A stretch of 64,000 nt of DNA. Origin: JADCCX01 sp031431475. GTDB taxonomy: Bacteria; Pseudomonadota; Alphaproteobacteria; Rhizobiales; Beijerinckiaceae. The notes under the pieces are model-generated. The model was not told the origin of the DNA. It ran no database searches and saw only the letters and a program-made list of their open reading frames with translations. This document shows, one piece after another, positions 1-7,946 of this stretch. The DNA lies in assembly GCA_031431475.1 (NCBI GenBank), contig JANPDL010000022.1:1-64000 (forward strand). The letters are read 5' to 3'. Both the position numbers and the translations under genes were made by a program. Numbering within the stretch: the first letter of the stretch is position 1; every line of letters begins with the position of its first letter.

Positions 1-1
1 C

Positions 2-247
2 GAAAGCAATGATATCGTCACGGTGGAAGGCAACGCCTATTTCCCGGCAGCCGCCCTGAACCGCGCGCTCACTGCGGACAGCACCACACATACGACCTGC
101 GGCTGGAAAGGCGTCGCGAGCTACTTCGACCTTGTCGTGAACGGCCAGACGAACAAGGACGCGGGGTGGTATTACCCTGCGCCGATCAAGGGCGCAGAGA
201 AGGTGGCAGGACGGGTCGCGTTCTGGAAGGGTGTGCGGGTGGAGTGA
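2..247 (+). CDS. DUF427 domain protein, 5'-truncated by the window edge
   Basis: The reading frame is already open at base 2 and runs to a TGA at 245-247, so the N-terminus lies outside the window. The visible 81 residues match the DUF427 family pattern: a 'HTTCGWKG' block, a Tyr/Asp segment (SYFDLVVNG), 'NKDAGWYYPAP' and a C-terminal 'GRVAFWKGV'. DUF427 proteins are small (about 90-130 residues), cytoplasmic beta-rich proteins with no settled function. A GTG at 23 is in frame but would cut into the conserved fold, so it is not proposed as the start. Recognition is by motif only. Confidence 0.8.
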   Translation, partial: ESNDIVTVEGNAYFPAAALNRALTADSTTHTTCGWKGVASYFDLVVNGQTNKDAGWYYPAPIKGAEKVAGRVAFWKGVRVE

Positions 248-272
248 GATTTTTTATTGTGATTGTACGCTA

Positions 273-285
273 ACCATAGTATGGT
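273..285. promoter_or_regulatory. Palindrome upstream of higB, candidate HigA operator
   Basis: The 13-base sequence ACCATAGTATGGT has perfect 6-base arms (ACCATA/TATGGT) around a central G. It ends 6 bases before the higB ATG, inside a short AT-rich gap. HigA antitoxins of this family usually repress their own operon by binding palindromes over the promoter, so this is the obvious candidate operator. Binding is inferred, not shown. Confidence 0.35.
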
Positions 286-291
286 GTCCGT

Positions 292-570
292 ATGATCAAG
301 ACGATCAAGGGAACGGCGACCCGCCAGTTCATCGAGACCGGCAAGTCGAAGTTTTCCGGATTGGACATGCGGTTGGCTGACAAGCGGCTGTATGATCTTT
401 CCAAAGCGGTATCGCTTCAAGCACTGAGCCCTCTGAACAGCTTTGGGCTTCACAAATTGAAGGGTGACCGAAGCGGCTTTTGGGCAATCAAGGTCAATGG
501 CCCATGGAGGATCGTTTTCAGGTTCGAGAACAGCGACGCCTATGATGTCGAAATCGTTGACTACCACTGA
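292..570 (+). CDS. higB: HigB-type toxin (RelE superfamily mRNA interferase)
   Basis: The product has 92 residues, the usual length for HigB/RelE-like toxins, which cut mRNA on the ribosome. The sequence shows the family signature: N-terminal 'MIKTIKG', a helical region with 'LSPLNSFGLHKLKGDRSGFWAIKVN' spread over residues 48-72, and the typical 'WRIVFRF' strand followed by 'VEIVDYH' at the C-terminus. It is followed 12 bases later by a HigA antitoxin gene, and the toxin-first order is typical of higBA. A palindrome sits directly upstream. The pair appears intact. The lower GC than neighbouring housekeeping genes fits a mobile accessory module. Confidence 0.87.
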   Translation: MIKTIKGTATRQFIETGKSKFSGLDMRLADKRLYDLSKAVSLQALSPLNSFGLHKLKGDRSGFWAIKVNGPWRIVFRFENSDAYDVEIVDYH

Positions 571-582
571 GGAGCAGATGAC

Positions 583-906
583 ATGAACGAGGACAATGAA
601 ATCTTCCACGCGCCTCCGGGCGGCTGGAAGCTTCGACCTGTACATCCCGGTGAAACGCTGGGTGAAGAGCTCGAAGTGCGCGGCGTCTCCGCCCACGCCT
701 TCGCGCTGAAGCTGCGCGTTCCCGCCAACCGCATCACAGAGATCATCAACGGCAAGCGCGGCATCTCGGCGGAGACGGCGCTGCGGCTCGGGCGGTATTT
801 CGGGAACTCTGCGCAGTTCTGGATGAATTTGCAGGCGGGTTATGATCTGGCCGTGGCGGAACGGGATGTGGGGGAGCGGGTGATGCGGGAGGTGGAGGCG
901 GCTTGA
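583..906 (+). CDS. higA: HigA-type antitoxin with XRE helix-turn-helix
   Basis: This 107-residue protein carries the HigA pattern 'HPGETLGEELEVRG' (about residues 21-34). A helix-turn-helix domain of the XRE family follows (residues 35-75, 'RVPANRITEIINGKRGISAETALRL'), then the conserved 'YFGNSAQFWMNLQAGYDL' segment. In this family the antitoxin neutralises HigB and represses the shared promoter. The ATG at 583 is preceded by GAGGAGCAG, a good ribosome-binding site. The next gene converges on it, with only about 20 bases between the stop codons. Confidence 0.9.
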   Translation: MNEDNEIFHAPPGGWKLRPVHPGETLGEELEVRGVSAHAFALKLRVPANRITEIINGKRGISAETALRLGRYFGNSAQFWMNLQAGYDLAVAERDVGERVMREVEAA

Positions 907-925
907 GGGCTGGAGCAAATCTGAT

Positions 926-1648
926 CTATAGCTTGTCCACAAATTCAAGAGTGGGCTTGGTCAATGTCTCAGCTATCTGAACTGCGCGATTGATCATTTC
1001 CGATATTCTGTCTTCCTGCCCCGAAGCCTTTCGATAAGCCGCCCAGATATCGCCTAAAAGCTGTTCGTGGAGTTCAATGTCTGTGGTGCGACCATCCGGC
1101 TGCACCATGCCGATGAGCGTTACAGAAGCGGCACGTACATGCCGGATCGCTTCGTCACATTTATCAAATGCTTCTTTTGCTTCGTAGCCAAAAAGAGCCT
1201 GACAAGCATGCTGCTTTGTCATGAAAGCGGCAAAGAACTCATGCTGTTTCTGCATTCGTTCTATTGGCACAAAATAGGTGTCTTTCAATCGACTTATGGA
1301 ATCGCCGTCACGGGCTGTAGGTTCGCGCTGCTTTCCTTCGCCATCGAACGCTACACCGTTGCGGACAAATCCCATGATCTCCCGAAAGCGATAGGTGTCT
1401 GATAGCCACGACTCTGCAAGCTCAAATCGCCGTTTGAATGCCGCCTGCTGTCGCTCATATGAGAACTTCTGCTTGGCAAGCTCCTTTTCAAATTCGAACC
1501 GGTGATCTGCGAGCTGTCGATCCGCCAGCATTTTGTCCTTATGCAAAACAATTGTTGTCGAGCGATTGACCAGCATAGCAATTACAGAAACTGTTCCTGC
1601 CACTGCGGCGGCTACGACCGCCGGACCAATGAGGTTGCCCCATTCCAT
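926..1648 (-). CDS. Hypothetical protein with one membrane segment and a coiled coil
   Basis: No family was recognised. The 240-residue product has a hydrophobic N-terminal segment (about residues 5-28, rich in Ala/Val) and then a charged helical region (about 38-75) with heptad-like Lys/Glu/Arg/Gln content that should form a coiled coil. The rest is a mostly helical soluble domain containing two Cys residues. The start is placed at the ATG at 1646-1648 because GAGGA lies 6 bases upstream; a TTG two codons earlier is possible. The gene is lower in GC than trpB beside it. It sits where trpA is expected in the usual trpF-trpB-trpA order, suggesting acquired DNA. Confidence 0.6.
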   Translation of the reverse strand: MEWGNLIGPAVVAAAVAGTVSVIAMLVNRSTTIVLHKDKMLADRQLADHRFEFEKELAKQKFSYERQQAAFKRRFELAESWLSDTYRFREIMGFVRNGVAFDGEGKQREPTARDGDSISRLKDTYFVPIERMQKQHEFFAAFMTKQHACQALFGYEAKEAFDKCDEAIRHVRAASVTLIGMVQPDGRTTDIELHEQLLGDIWAAYRKASGQEDRISEMINRAVQIAETLTKPTLEFVDKL

Positions 1649-1670
1649 GTACAATCCTCAAAAATGAAGG

Positions 1671-2921
1671 CTACATTCCGCCCAAATACTCCGCCACCGT
1701 GAAAATGTCCTTGTCGCCGCGCCCACAGAGATTCATCACCATCAGGTGATCTTGCGGCTTTGTCGGCGCGATCTGCATCACCTTGGCCAGCGCATGCGCT
1801 GGCTCGAGCGCGGGAATGATGCCTTCCAGCGCGCAGCAGGCCTGGAAGGCCTCCAGCGCCTCGTCATCCGTGGCCGAGATGTACTGCACGCGCTTGATGT
1901 CGTGCAGCCAGGAATGCTCGGGGCCGATGCCGGGGTAATCGAGCCCGGCGGAGATCGAATGCGCGTCCTTGATCTGCCCGTCGTCGTCCATCAGCAGATA
2001 CGTCCGGTTGCCATGCAGCACGCCGGGGCGGCCGCCGGTGAGCGAGGCTGCGTGCAGGCCTGAGGAGAGGCCGTGTCCCGCCGCTTCCACGCCGAAAATC
2101 TCGATCTGCTCGTCATCGAGGAACGGATGGAACAGCCCCATGGCGTTGGAGCCGCCGCCGATGGCCGCGATGAGGCTGTCGGGCAGGCGCCCTTCGGCCT
2201 CGTGCATCTGCTCGCGGGTTTCGCGGCCGATGACGCTCTGGAAATCGCGCACCATGGCGGGATAGGGATGCGGACCGGCCACCGTGCCGATGCAGTAGAA
2301 CGTGGTCTCGACGTTGGTGACCCAGTCGCGGAGCGCATCATTCATCGCGTCCTTGAGCGTCTTCGAGCCGGAGACCACGGGCACAACCTTGGCCCCCAGC
2401 ATCTTCATGCGGAAGACATTGGGCTTCTGCCGCTCCACATCGACTGCGCCCATGTAGACGATGCATTCGAGGCCGTAGCGGGCGCAGAGCGTGGCGGTGG
2501 CGACGCCGTGCTGGCCTGCCCCCGTTTCGGCGATAATGCGCTTTTTGCCCATGCGGCGGGCGAGCAGAATCTGGCCCAGCACGTTGTTCACTTTATGCGC
2601 GCCGGTGTGGTTCAGCTCGTCGCGCTTGAAATAGATTTTCGCGCCGAGGCCCGGATTGCCAGTATCCGCCGCAATCTTGCGGCATGCTTCGGTCATGCGC
2701 TCGGCAAAGTAGAGCGGGCTGGGGCGACCGACATAATGCTTCAGCATGAAGGCCATTTCGTCGAGAAATTTCGGGTCCGTCTTCGCCACTTCATAGGCCT
2801 GCTGCAATTCGAGGATCAGCGGCATCAGCGTTTCCGCAACAAATCGTCCGCCGAACATGCCGAACATGCCGTTCTCGTCAGGACCAGTGCGGAAGGAATT
2901 GGGGCGGGCTGGCGCGTTCAT
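1671..2921 (-). CDS. trpB: Tryptophan synthase beta chain
   Basis: TrpB condenses indole with L-serine to give L-tryptophan, using pyridoxal phosphate, in a complex with TrpA. The 416-residue length is normal. Visible signatures are 'GMFGMFGGRFVAETLMP' near the N-terminus, the PLP lysine in 'NHTGAHKVNNVLGQ' (K110), 'AETGAGQHG', and the glycine-rich phosphate loop 'AIGGGSNAMG'. The ATG overlaps the trpF stop by 4 bases (ATGA), so the two genes are translationally coupled. trpA, which normally follows, is not present downstream within the window; a hypothetical gene and higBA lie there instead. Confidence 0.97.
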   Translation of the reverse strand: MNAPARPNSFRTGPDENGMFGMFGGRFVAETLMPLILELQQAYEVAKTDPKFLDEMAFMLKHYVGRPSPLYFAERMTEACRKIAADTGNPGLGAKIYFKRDELNHTGAHKVNNVLGQILLARRMGKKRIIAETGAGQHGVATATLCARYGLECIVYMGAVDVERQKPNVFRMKMLGAKVVPVVSGSKTLKDAMNDALRDWVTNVETTFYCIGTVAGPHPYPAMVRDFQSVIGRETREQMHEAEGRLPDSLIAAIGGGSNAMGLFHPFLDDEQIEIFGVEAAGHGLSSGLHAASLTGGRPGVLHGNRTYLLMDDDGQIKDAHSISAGLDYPGIGPEHSWLHDIKRVQYISATDDEALEAFQACCALEGIIPALEPAHALAKVMQIAPTKPQDHLMVMNLCGRGDKDIFTVAEYLGGM

Positions 2922-3829
2922 GCGATGGCTTTCAAACTGGCGGCAAGGGCGTTCTCGATGAACGTTTTGATTTTATCCACGTCCTTTAGGCCGGGCGCGC
3001 TTTCGACACCAGAGGACACATCGACACCGGCCAGCGTGATGCCGAGGGCTTTCACGGTGGTGATGGCCTCGCCGACATTCTCCGGTGTCAACCCACCGGA
3101 CAGCATGAAGGGCATGAATGGATCGAGCCCCTTCAGGATCGCCCAGTCGAAGGTCTTGCCGTGTCCGCCGGGATAGGCTGCATCCCTCGGCGGCTTGGCG
3201 TCGAGGAGCAGACGGTCGATATGGGGGCGGTAGGTCTTGATGGCGGCGAGATCAGCGGTTTCCGCCACGCCCAGCGCTTTCATGACAGGGCGCTCGATGC
3301 GCTCCGAGAGCTCCGTGCAACGCTCCGGCGTTTCGGAGCCGTGGAGCTGTATCAGGTCCGGGTTTACATGGCTCATGATGGCGTCGATGCCCTCATCGGA
3401 AGGATCAACGGTCAGCGCCACGATGATGGCCCGCCCACGCGCCATGGCGGCGAGTTCGGCGGCGAGTTCGAGGCTGACACTGCGCGGTGATTTGCGGTGG
3501 AAGACGAGGCCGACCATATCGGCCCGGGCGTCCAGTGCGGCGTCCATGGTTTCAGGTGTGGAGAGGCCGCAGATTTTGACGGGGAAAAGCGCGCGCCTGG
3601 CCGAAAACGCGAGGTCGTTGAGCAAATTAGTATCCCTGAGAAGACCTGTATACCCTTCGACTGAATCACATGTGCGGGCAGCGACACGCTTGAGCGCATT
3701 TCGAAGTGGTGGGGGAATCAAGCGCGCTTTCTCTGGCGGAAGCTTCTGCAACTGTTCACCAACAACAAACAGGTTTCCGCTGAGTGCAGGTGATAGTTCG
3801 CCGATGATATCTTCTATGACATTACCCAT
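2918..3829 (-). CDS. trpF: Phosphoribosylanthranilate isomerase with an unusual N-terminal extension
   Basis: TrpF isomerises N-(5-phosphoribosyl)anthranilate in tryptophan synthesis. The family domain begins only at about residue 83 ('PVKICGLS'). It then shows the expected beta/alpha-barrel motifs 'DMVGLVFHRKSPRSVS', 'LIQLHGSET', 'LLLDAKP', 'GGHGKTFDW', 'LSGGLTPENV' and 'GVDVSSGVE'. The first 80 or so residues from the ATG at 3829 do not look like TrpF and come from lower-GC DNA. No ATG or GTG lies between them and the domain. An in-frame TTG at 3625, with AGGGA 7 bases upstream, would give a 199-base shorter N-terminal lead and a 235-residue protein, close to family length. The true start is therefore uncertain; the TrpF assignment is firm. 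The gene is coupled to trpB. Confidence 0.9.
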   Translation of the reverse strand: MGNVIEDIIGELSPALSGNLFVVGEQLQKLPPEKARLIPPPLRNALKRVAARTCDSVEGYTGLLRDTNLLNDLAFSARRALFPVKICGLSTPETMDAALDARADMVGLVFHRKSPRSVSLELAAELAAMARGRAIIVALTVDPSDEGIDAIMSHVNPDLIQLHGSETPERCTELSERIERPVMKALGVAETADLAAIKTYRPHIDRLLLDAKPPRDAAYPGGHGKTFDWAILKGLDPFMPFMLSGGLTPENVGEAITTVKALGITLAGVDVSSGVESAPGLKDVDKIKTFIENALAASLKAIA

Positions 3830-3845
3830 TGTGAGTGACCCTGAT

Positions 3846-3923
3846 CGTCATTGCGAGCGAAGCGAAGCAATCCTGTTGCGGCGCCACTGGAAACTGGATG
3901 GCTTCGCTTCGATCGCATTGACG
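3846..3923. repeat. Long inverted repeat, palindromic element of the 'CATTGCGAGCGAAGCGAAG' type
   Basis: The left arm (3846-3873) begins CGTCATTGCGAGCGAAGCGA and the right arm (3896-3923) is its imperfect reverse complement, ending in GATCGCATTGACG. About 22 bases separate them. Together they would fold into a long hairpin. Similar palindromic units are scattered in many alphaproteobacterial and other genomes as repeated extragenic elements. Only one copy occurs in this window. It lies between the DenD-like gene and the odd 5' end of trpF. Confidence 0.7.
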
Positions 3924-3930
3924 GCTGCTA

Positions 3931-4914
3931 TCACACGCCCAGCTTTCCACCCAGTTCATCCTCGAGATGCACCCGGATGATCTCCTCGAAACTGCTCTCA
4001 GCCTTGAAGCCCAGCTTTCCCGCACGGCTCACCGCAAAATTGCGTGGCCATCCTGCGACGATGCGGATGATCGTTTCGTCCGGCTCGCGGCGGATGAGCT
4101 TGACGGCCTTTTCGCCCGCGACCTTGCGCAAGGCCGCGATCTGTTCGCCCACCGTGGCGGCGAGGCCCGGCATGGAAAGGTTGCGACGTGTGCCGATAGC
4201 CGCCGTGTCCATCGTGGCGGCATGCAGAAGAAAGCCCACGGCGGAGCGCGGGCTGGCGTGCCAGTGCATCACATCCTCGCCCACGGGCAGCACGGCTTCG
4301 TGTCCAGCCATGGGTTCGCGGATGATGTTGGAGAAAAAGCCCGAGGCCGCCGCGTTGGGTTTGCCCGGTCGCACGCAGATCGTGGGCAGGCGGATGCCGA
4401 TGCCGTCGAAAAAGCCGCGCCGCGTGTAATCCGCCAGCAGTAACTCGCCGATGGCCTTCTGGGTGCCATAGCTCGTGAGCGGCGTGGTGTGGAACTCGTC
4501 GCCGATGGCATCGGGGAATGGCGAGCCAAAAACGGCGATGGAGGAGGTGAAGATTACGCGGGGCTTGTAGCCATCGCCTGTCAGACGGATGGCATCGAAC
4601 AGATAGCGCGTGCCATCGAGGTTGATGCGGTAGCCTTTTTCAAAATCCGCCTCGGCCTCACCGGAGACGATGGCAGCGAGATGCAGGATCAGGTCGGGTC
4701 TTCCGGCGATCAGCTTGTTAGCAGCACCCGGCACGGCGACATCGCCGGTCAGGGCCTCGAAGGCGAATGTCGCCCCTGCGGGCTTTGTCGGCGCGACCAC
4801 GTCGTGGCCCGTGACCCTGGTGATTTCCTTGCCGCCAAGGTGTCCGTCGCGCGCAATGCGCTCTAGAAATTTGCGGCCCACCATTCCGGCGGCGCCGAGA
4901 ACGAGAATATGCAT
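3931..4914 (-). CDS. NAD-dependent epimerase/dehydratase, D-erythronate dehydrogenase (DenD)-like
   Basis: This extended short-chain dehydrogenase of 327 residues starts with 'MHILVLGAAGMVGRKF', a GxxGxxG NAD-binding fold. It has 'LHLAAIVSG', a catalytic Ser region 'VIFTSSIAVFG' and the YxxxK motif as 'YGTQK'. The overall sequence resembles DenD proteins, which oxidise D-erythronate at C2, but substrate prediction within this family is weak. The start at 4914 is chosen because the nucleotide-binding motif begins there; an upstream ATG at 4956 would add 14 unconserved residues. It is the last gene of the minus-strand run that starts at suyA, so it may act on a related sulfonated or C4 acid. 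Confidence 0.8.
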   Translation of the reverse strand: MHILVLGAAGMVGRKFLERIARDGHLGGKEITRVTGHDVVAPTKPAGATFAFEALTGDVAVPGAANKLIAGRPDLILHLAAIVSGEAEADFEKGYRINLDGTRYLFDAIRLTGDGYKPRVIFTSSIAVFGSPFPDAIGDEFHTTPLTSYGTQKAIGELLLADYTRRGFFDGIGIRLPTICVRPGKPNAAASGFFSNIIREPMAGHEAVLPVGEDVMHWHASPRSAVGFLLHAATMDTAAIGTRRNLSMPGLAATVGEQIAALRKVAGEKAVKLIRREPDETIIRIVAGWPRNFAVSRAGKLGFKAESSFEEIIRVHLEDELGGKLGV

Positions 4915-4965
4915 GGTTTTTTCCCCTGCCCCATCGTGGCTGGTCAAACCGACCAAAACAAGCCG

Positions 4966-5964
4966 CTATACCGCGTTGATCTGCTGCAGCAACAGACCGG
5001 GAATGACAATGCCTGATGCTGCGGCCTTCGCACGCAGGTCCATACGGCGCATGCCGGAGAGCCGCGCGCCCGGCTGGCTTTCAATGGCTTGGGCGAGCGT
5101 CGCCATGCGTTCAGCGAAACCGCCGTGGCCAAACGCCGAGGGATCAATCGCGAGGATCAGTTGCCCCGTGCGCGGCGGACCGCCCTTGTCATCGAGAAAG
5201 GACGAGGCCTCGAAGGCGAAATGCGTGCCTACGACAGCGGCGGCCAGCGCTTCCACCATGAAGGCGAGTGCGGCACCCTTTGCACCACCCAAAGGCAGCA
5301 TGGTACCTGCGATTCCTCGGGCGGGATCGGTCGTGGGGTTGCCTTCGGGGTCGAGCGCCCAATCATCGGGGATCATCTCGCCCTTCTGCCGCGCGGCCAC
5401 GAGATTGCCGCGCGCCACCTTGGAAAGTGAGAGATCGACGACCACAGGTGCGCGGCCTGCGAGCGGCGCGGCGAAGGCAATGGGATTGGTGCCATAGACC
5501 GCCTTGTTGCCGCCCGTGGGGGCCATGGCGGCAGGCGTATTGGCGAACAGCATGGCCACAAGGCCTTGCTCCGCCAGTTTTTCCACGTGGTGGCCCGCAA
5601 CACCGCAATGGTTCGAACGGGTGATGGAGGCCGCTGCGATGCCCTGCTTTTTCGCGATGGCTGGCAATTTCTTCAGGGCAAGATCGATGGCGGGATAGGC
5701 AAAGCCATCGGCGGCATCGACAACCAGCACCGCAGGCCTTGGCCGAGTCGCAACCGGCTTGGCATCACCCCTGGCCTTGCCTGATTTGACCATGGTCAGA
5801 TAGGTCGGCACCCGTTGCAGGCCGTGGCCTTTCAGGCCGTCCGCTTCCGCCGCCACCAGGGCTTTTGCGACGGAGAGCGCCACAGGACGCGAGGTGCCAC
5901 GCTTCTGGAATTCGCGGGTGACGAAGCGGGTGGCGGCTTCGAGACTCAGGGTCTTGTCACGCAT
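4966..5964 (-). CDS. comC: Ldh-family oxidoreductase, probable (R)-sulfolactate dehydrogenase (ComC-like)
   Basis: The 332-residue protein belongs to the malate/L-lactate dehydrogenase (LDH2/MDHG) family, which is unrelated to classical lactate dehydrogenases. Family features seen are 'EADGLKGHGLQRVP', 'GFAYPAIDLAL', the active-site 'ITRSNHCGVAGHHVE', 'MLFANTPAAMAPTGG' and 'YGTNPIAFAAP'. Members include ComC, an (R)-sulfolactate:NADP oxidoreductase that reduces sulfopyruvate. Placement one base after an SlcC-like gene, in a run with suyAB, makes the ComC role likely: with SlcC it would invert (S)- to (R)-sulfolactate, the isomer used by SuyAB. The ATG at 5964 is the only good start. Function is inferred from context. 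Confidence 0.82.
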   Translation of the reverse strand: MRDKTLSLEAATRFVTREFQKRGTSRPVALSVAKALVAAEADGLKGHGLQRVPTYLTMVKSGKARGDAKPVATRPRPAVLVVDAADGFAYPAIDLALKKLPAIAKKQGIAAASITRSNHCGVAGHHVEKLAEQGLVAMLFANTPAAMAPTGGNKAVYGTNPIAFAAPLAGRAPVVVDLSLSKVARGNLVAARQKGEMIPDDWALDPEGNPTTDPARGIAGTMLPLGGAKGAALAFMVEALAAAVVGTHFAFEASSFLDDKGGPPRTGQLILAIDPSAFGHGGFAERMATLAQAIESQPGARLSGMRRMDLRAKAAASGIVIPGLLLQQINAV

Positions 5965-5965
5965 T

Positions 5966-6892
5966 TCAGGCCTCCAGCGCCTTCAGCACATTCGCCACGG
6001 TGACATGGCTGACGCGCACGTTCGATTCCTGGGTTACGCCTGCGATATGCGGTGTGAGGATCAGGTTCGGGCAATCCTTGAAAACCGCGCCACGTGCCGC
6101 CGAGAGCGGTTCCTCGTCAAACACATCGAGTGCCGCGCCGCCCAACTCGCCCGCCTTCAGGGCAGCGGCCAGTGCCGCCTCATCGACAACGCCACCGCGC
6201 GCCGCATTGAGCAGGATGGCATCTTTCTTCATGCGCTTCAGGCGGATGGCATCCATCATGTTGGCGGTCGTCTCGTTGAGCGGCACGTGCAGGCTCACCA
6301 CATCTGATTCGCGCAAAAGTGGCTCCAGCCCATGGCGATGCGCCATGGACCAGGCCGGATGATCATCGGGCAGATAGGGATCGAAGGCCATGCAATGCAT
6401 GCCCATCGCACCGGCACGGGTCGCGACTTCGCGGGCGATGGAGCCATAGCCGACGAGTCCCATCACCTTGCCCGACATTTCCCGGCCCATCAGCCGGTTG
6501 CGCGGCCATGCTCCGCTGATGACATCAGGCGTGGCATGATAAGCCCCGCGCAGCAGAATCATGGCGGTTGCAATCACCCATTCCGCCACGGAGAGATCAT
6601 TGGCTCCGCTGGCCGGAAAGACGCCGATACCGCGCGCCTTGCAGGCCTCTGTATCGATATTGTCGAGGCCAACGCCAAGGCGGCCCACCACCTTCAGGTT
6701 CGCACAGGCTGCCAACAAAGCGCCGCGCACCTGTGTGCGGTTGCGCACCACGAGCGCCTTGCAGGCCGCTGCCTCGCGCAGGAGATCGTCCGGCCTGTCC
6801 ACGAGCTTTGCATCGTAAAGCACGCTGTATTTCGACGGGATGGCCTTGAGCGCAGCTTCATCCAAGAATTCCGTGATCACGATATCAGCCAT
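5966..6892 (-). CDS. slcC: D-isomer-specific 2-hydroxyacid dehydrogenase, probable (S)-sulfolactate dehydrogenase
   Basis: The 308-residue protein has the 2-hydroxyacid dehydrogenase architecture: an N-terminal catalytic half, a Rossmann domain with 'GLVGYGSIAREVA', and the catalytic Arg ('NAARGGVVDE'), Glu ('DVFDEEPL') and His ('LTPHIAGVT'). SlcC oxidises (S)-sulfolactate to sulfopyruvate with NAD. That role is inferred from its neighbours comC, suyZ and suyAB; phosphoglycerate dehydrogenase-like activity on another acid cannot be excluded. The start is placed at the ATG at 6892, where homology-like sequence begins ('MADIVITEFL'); an ORF extension to 6943 adds unconserved residues. Only 16 bases separate it from suyZ. 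Confidence 0.83.
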   Translation of the reverse strand: MADIVITEFLDEAALKAIPSKYSVLYDAKLVDRPDDLLREAAACKALVVRNRTQVRGALLAACANLKVVGRLGVGLDNIDTEACKARGIGVFPASGANDLSVAEWVIATAMILLRGAYHATPDVISGAWPRNRLMGREMSGKVMGLVGYGSIAREVATRAGAMGMHCMAFDPYLPDDHPAWSMAHRHGLEPLLRESDVVSLHVPLNETTANMMDAIRLKRMKKDAILLNAARGGVVDEAALAAALKAGELGGAALDVFDEEPLSAARGAVFKDCPNLILTPHIAGVTQESNVRVSHVTVANVLKALEA

Positions 6893-6908
6893 GACAAGCC
6901 CCCTTCTT

Positions 6909-7946
6909 TCAACGCAACAGGATGATGCCGCCGGTGGCGACAACCAGAATGATCAGCGTCGCGCCCATGAACACGGCCACGTGCCGCCAGCCTACAGCAA
7001 GAATGGCGGAAAGCGATGTGCCGAGGCCAAGCGCCGCAATCGACAACAGCAGGCCCCAGCGGCTCACCTCGTTCAGGAACGCCTTGACCGGCAAATAGAG
7101 CGGCGTGATTTGCGGCATGGACATGGCGGCAGTGTTGACCAGCACCAGCACGAGGAACACGACGGCGAAGACGGGTGCCGGCACCTTGGCGTCACCCGCC
7201 TGCTCGCCGCGCCGCATGAACCACCAGCCGATGGCCAGCACCACGGGCAGCAGCAGGAAGACGCGAAAGAGCTTGACCACCACCGCCGTATTACCAACGG
7301 AATCTGACACGGCATAACCAGCACCCACGACCTGGGCCATGTCATGGATGGTCGCGCCCAGCATCAGACCGGACTCCCGCGGCGAAAGCCCAAGCCACAG
7401 GCAGAGCGGCGGATAGGCCAGCATCACCAGTGTCGAGATGGCATTGGCCATGACAACGGTGAAGGCCGTATCGGCGTCCTTGTTCTTGTAGTTGGGAACA
7501 ACGGTTGATGTCGCCAGTGTCGCCGACGCTCCGCAAACCGCATTCGCGGCTCCCGCCAGAGCACCATAGCCCGCTTCCTGGCCGAACAGCCGTGCCAGCC
7601 AGATCGAACCGGCAATCGTGATCGCCATGGAGCCCACGACCAGCAGGATCGTGCCCAGCCCCAGACCTATGATATCGCCCAGCGCAATCCTGAGACCAAG
7701 CAGGCCGATAGCGATGCGCAGAAGTTTCTTCACACACCAGGTAATGCCGGGCTGGAAGCGCGGATCAGCCGCCAGCCGGTTCAGCGCGATTCCGATGAAC
7801 AGCGCGAGCACCATGGCAGGCAGGCTGAAACCGCTGGTTAGACGCTTCAGCAGTGGCTCCGCCAGAACGGCGGCCACGGCCACAGCCGCAGACAGCGCGA
7901 TGCCGAGGCCGTTCTTGGAAACAAAAGCCGGAATACTGCCTGTCAT
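6909..7946 (-). CDS. suyZ: YeiH/SuyZ-family sulfate exporter, multi-pass membrane protein
   Basis: A 345-residue integral membrane protein of the UPF0324/PSE (YeiH) family, with about ten hydrophobic segments. Conserved stretches seen include 'GIALNRLAADPRFQPGI', 'LLRIAIGLLGLRIALGDI', 'GAANAVCGASATLAT' and 'GATIHDMAQVVGAGYAVS'. In sulfolactate-degrading bacteria a member of this family, SuyZ, is encoded beside suyAB and is thought to export the sulfate or sulfite formed from sulfonate cleavage. The start is placed at the ATG at 7946, which has AGG 6 bases upstream; a GTG at 7964 is also in frame. A long structured gap separates it from suyB. Confidence 0.85.
   Translation of the reverse strand: MTGSIPAFVSKNGLGIALSAAVAVAAVLAEPLLKRLTSGFSLPAMVLALFIGIALNRLAADPRFQPGITWCVKKLLRIAIGLLGLRIALGDIIGLGLGTILLVVGSMAITIAGSIWLARLFGQEAGYGALAGAANAVCGASATLATSTVVPNYKNKDADTAFTVVMANAISTLVMLAYPPLCLWLGLSPRESGLMLGATIHDMAQVVGAGYAVSDSVGNTAVVVKLFRVFLLLPVVLAIGWWFMRRGEQAGDAKVPAPVFAVVFLVLVLVNTAAMSMPQITPLYLPVKAFLNEVSRWGLLLSIAALGLGTSLSAILAVGWRHVAVFMGATLIILVVATGGIILLR

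Noticed and set aside
172..948. Long open frame on the minus strand over DUF427-higBA
   Set aside because: It covers well-supported genes on the other strand and has no recognisable protein features; it is a shadow frame.
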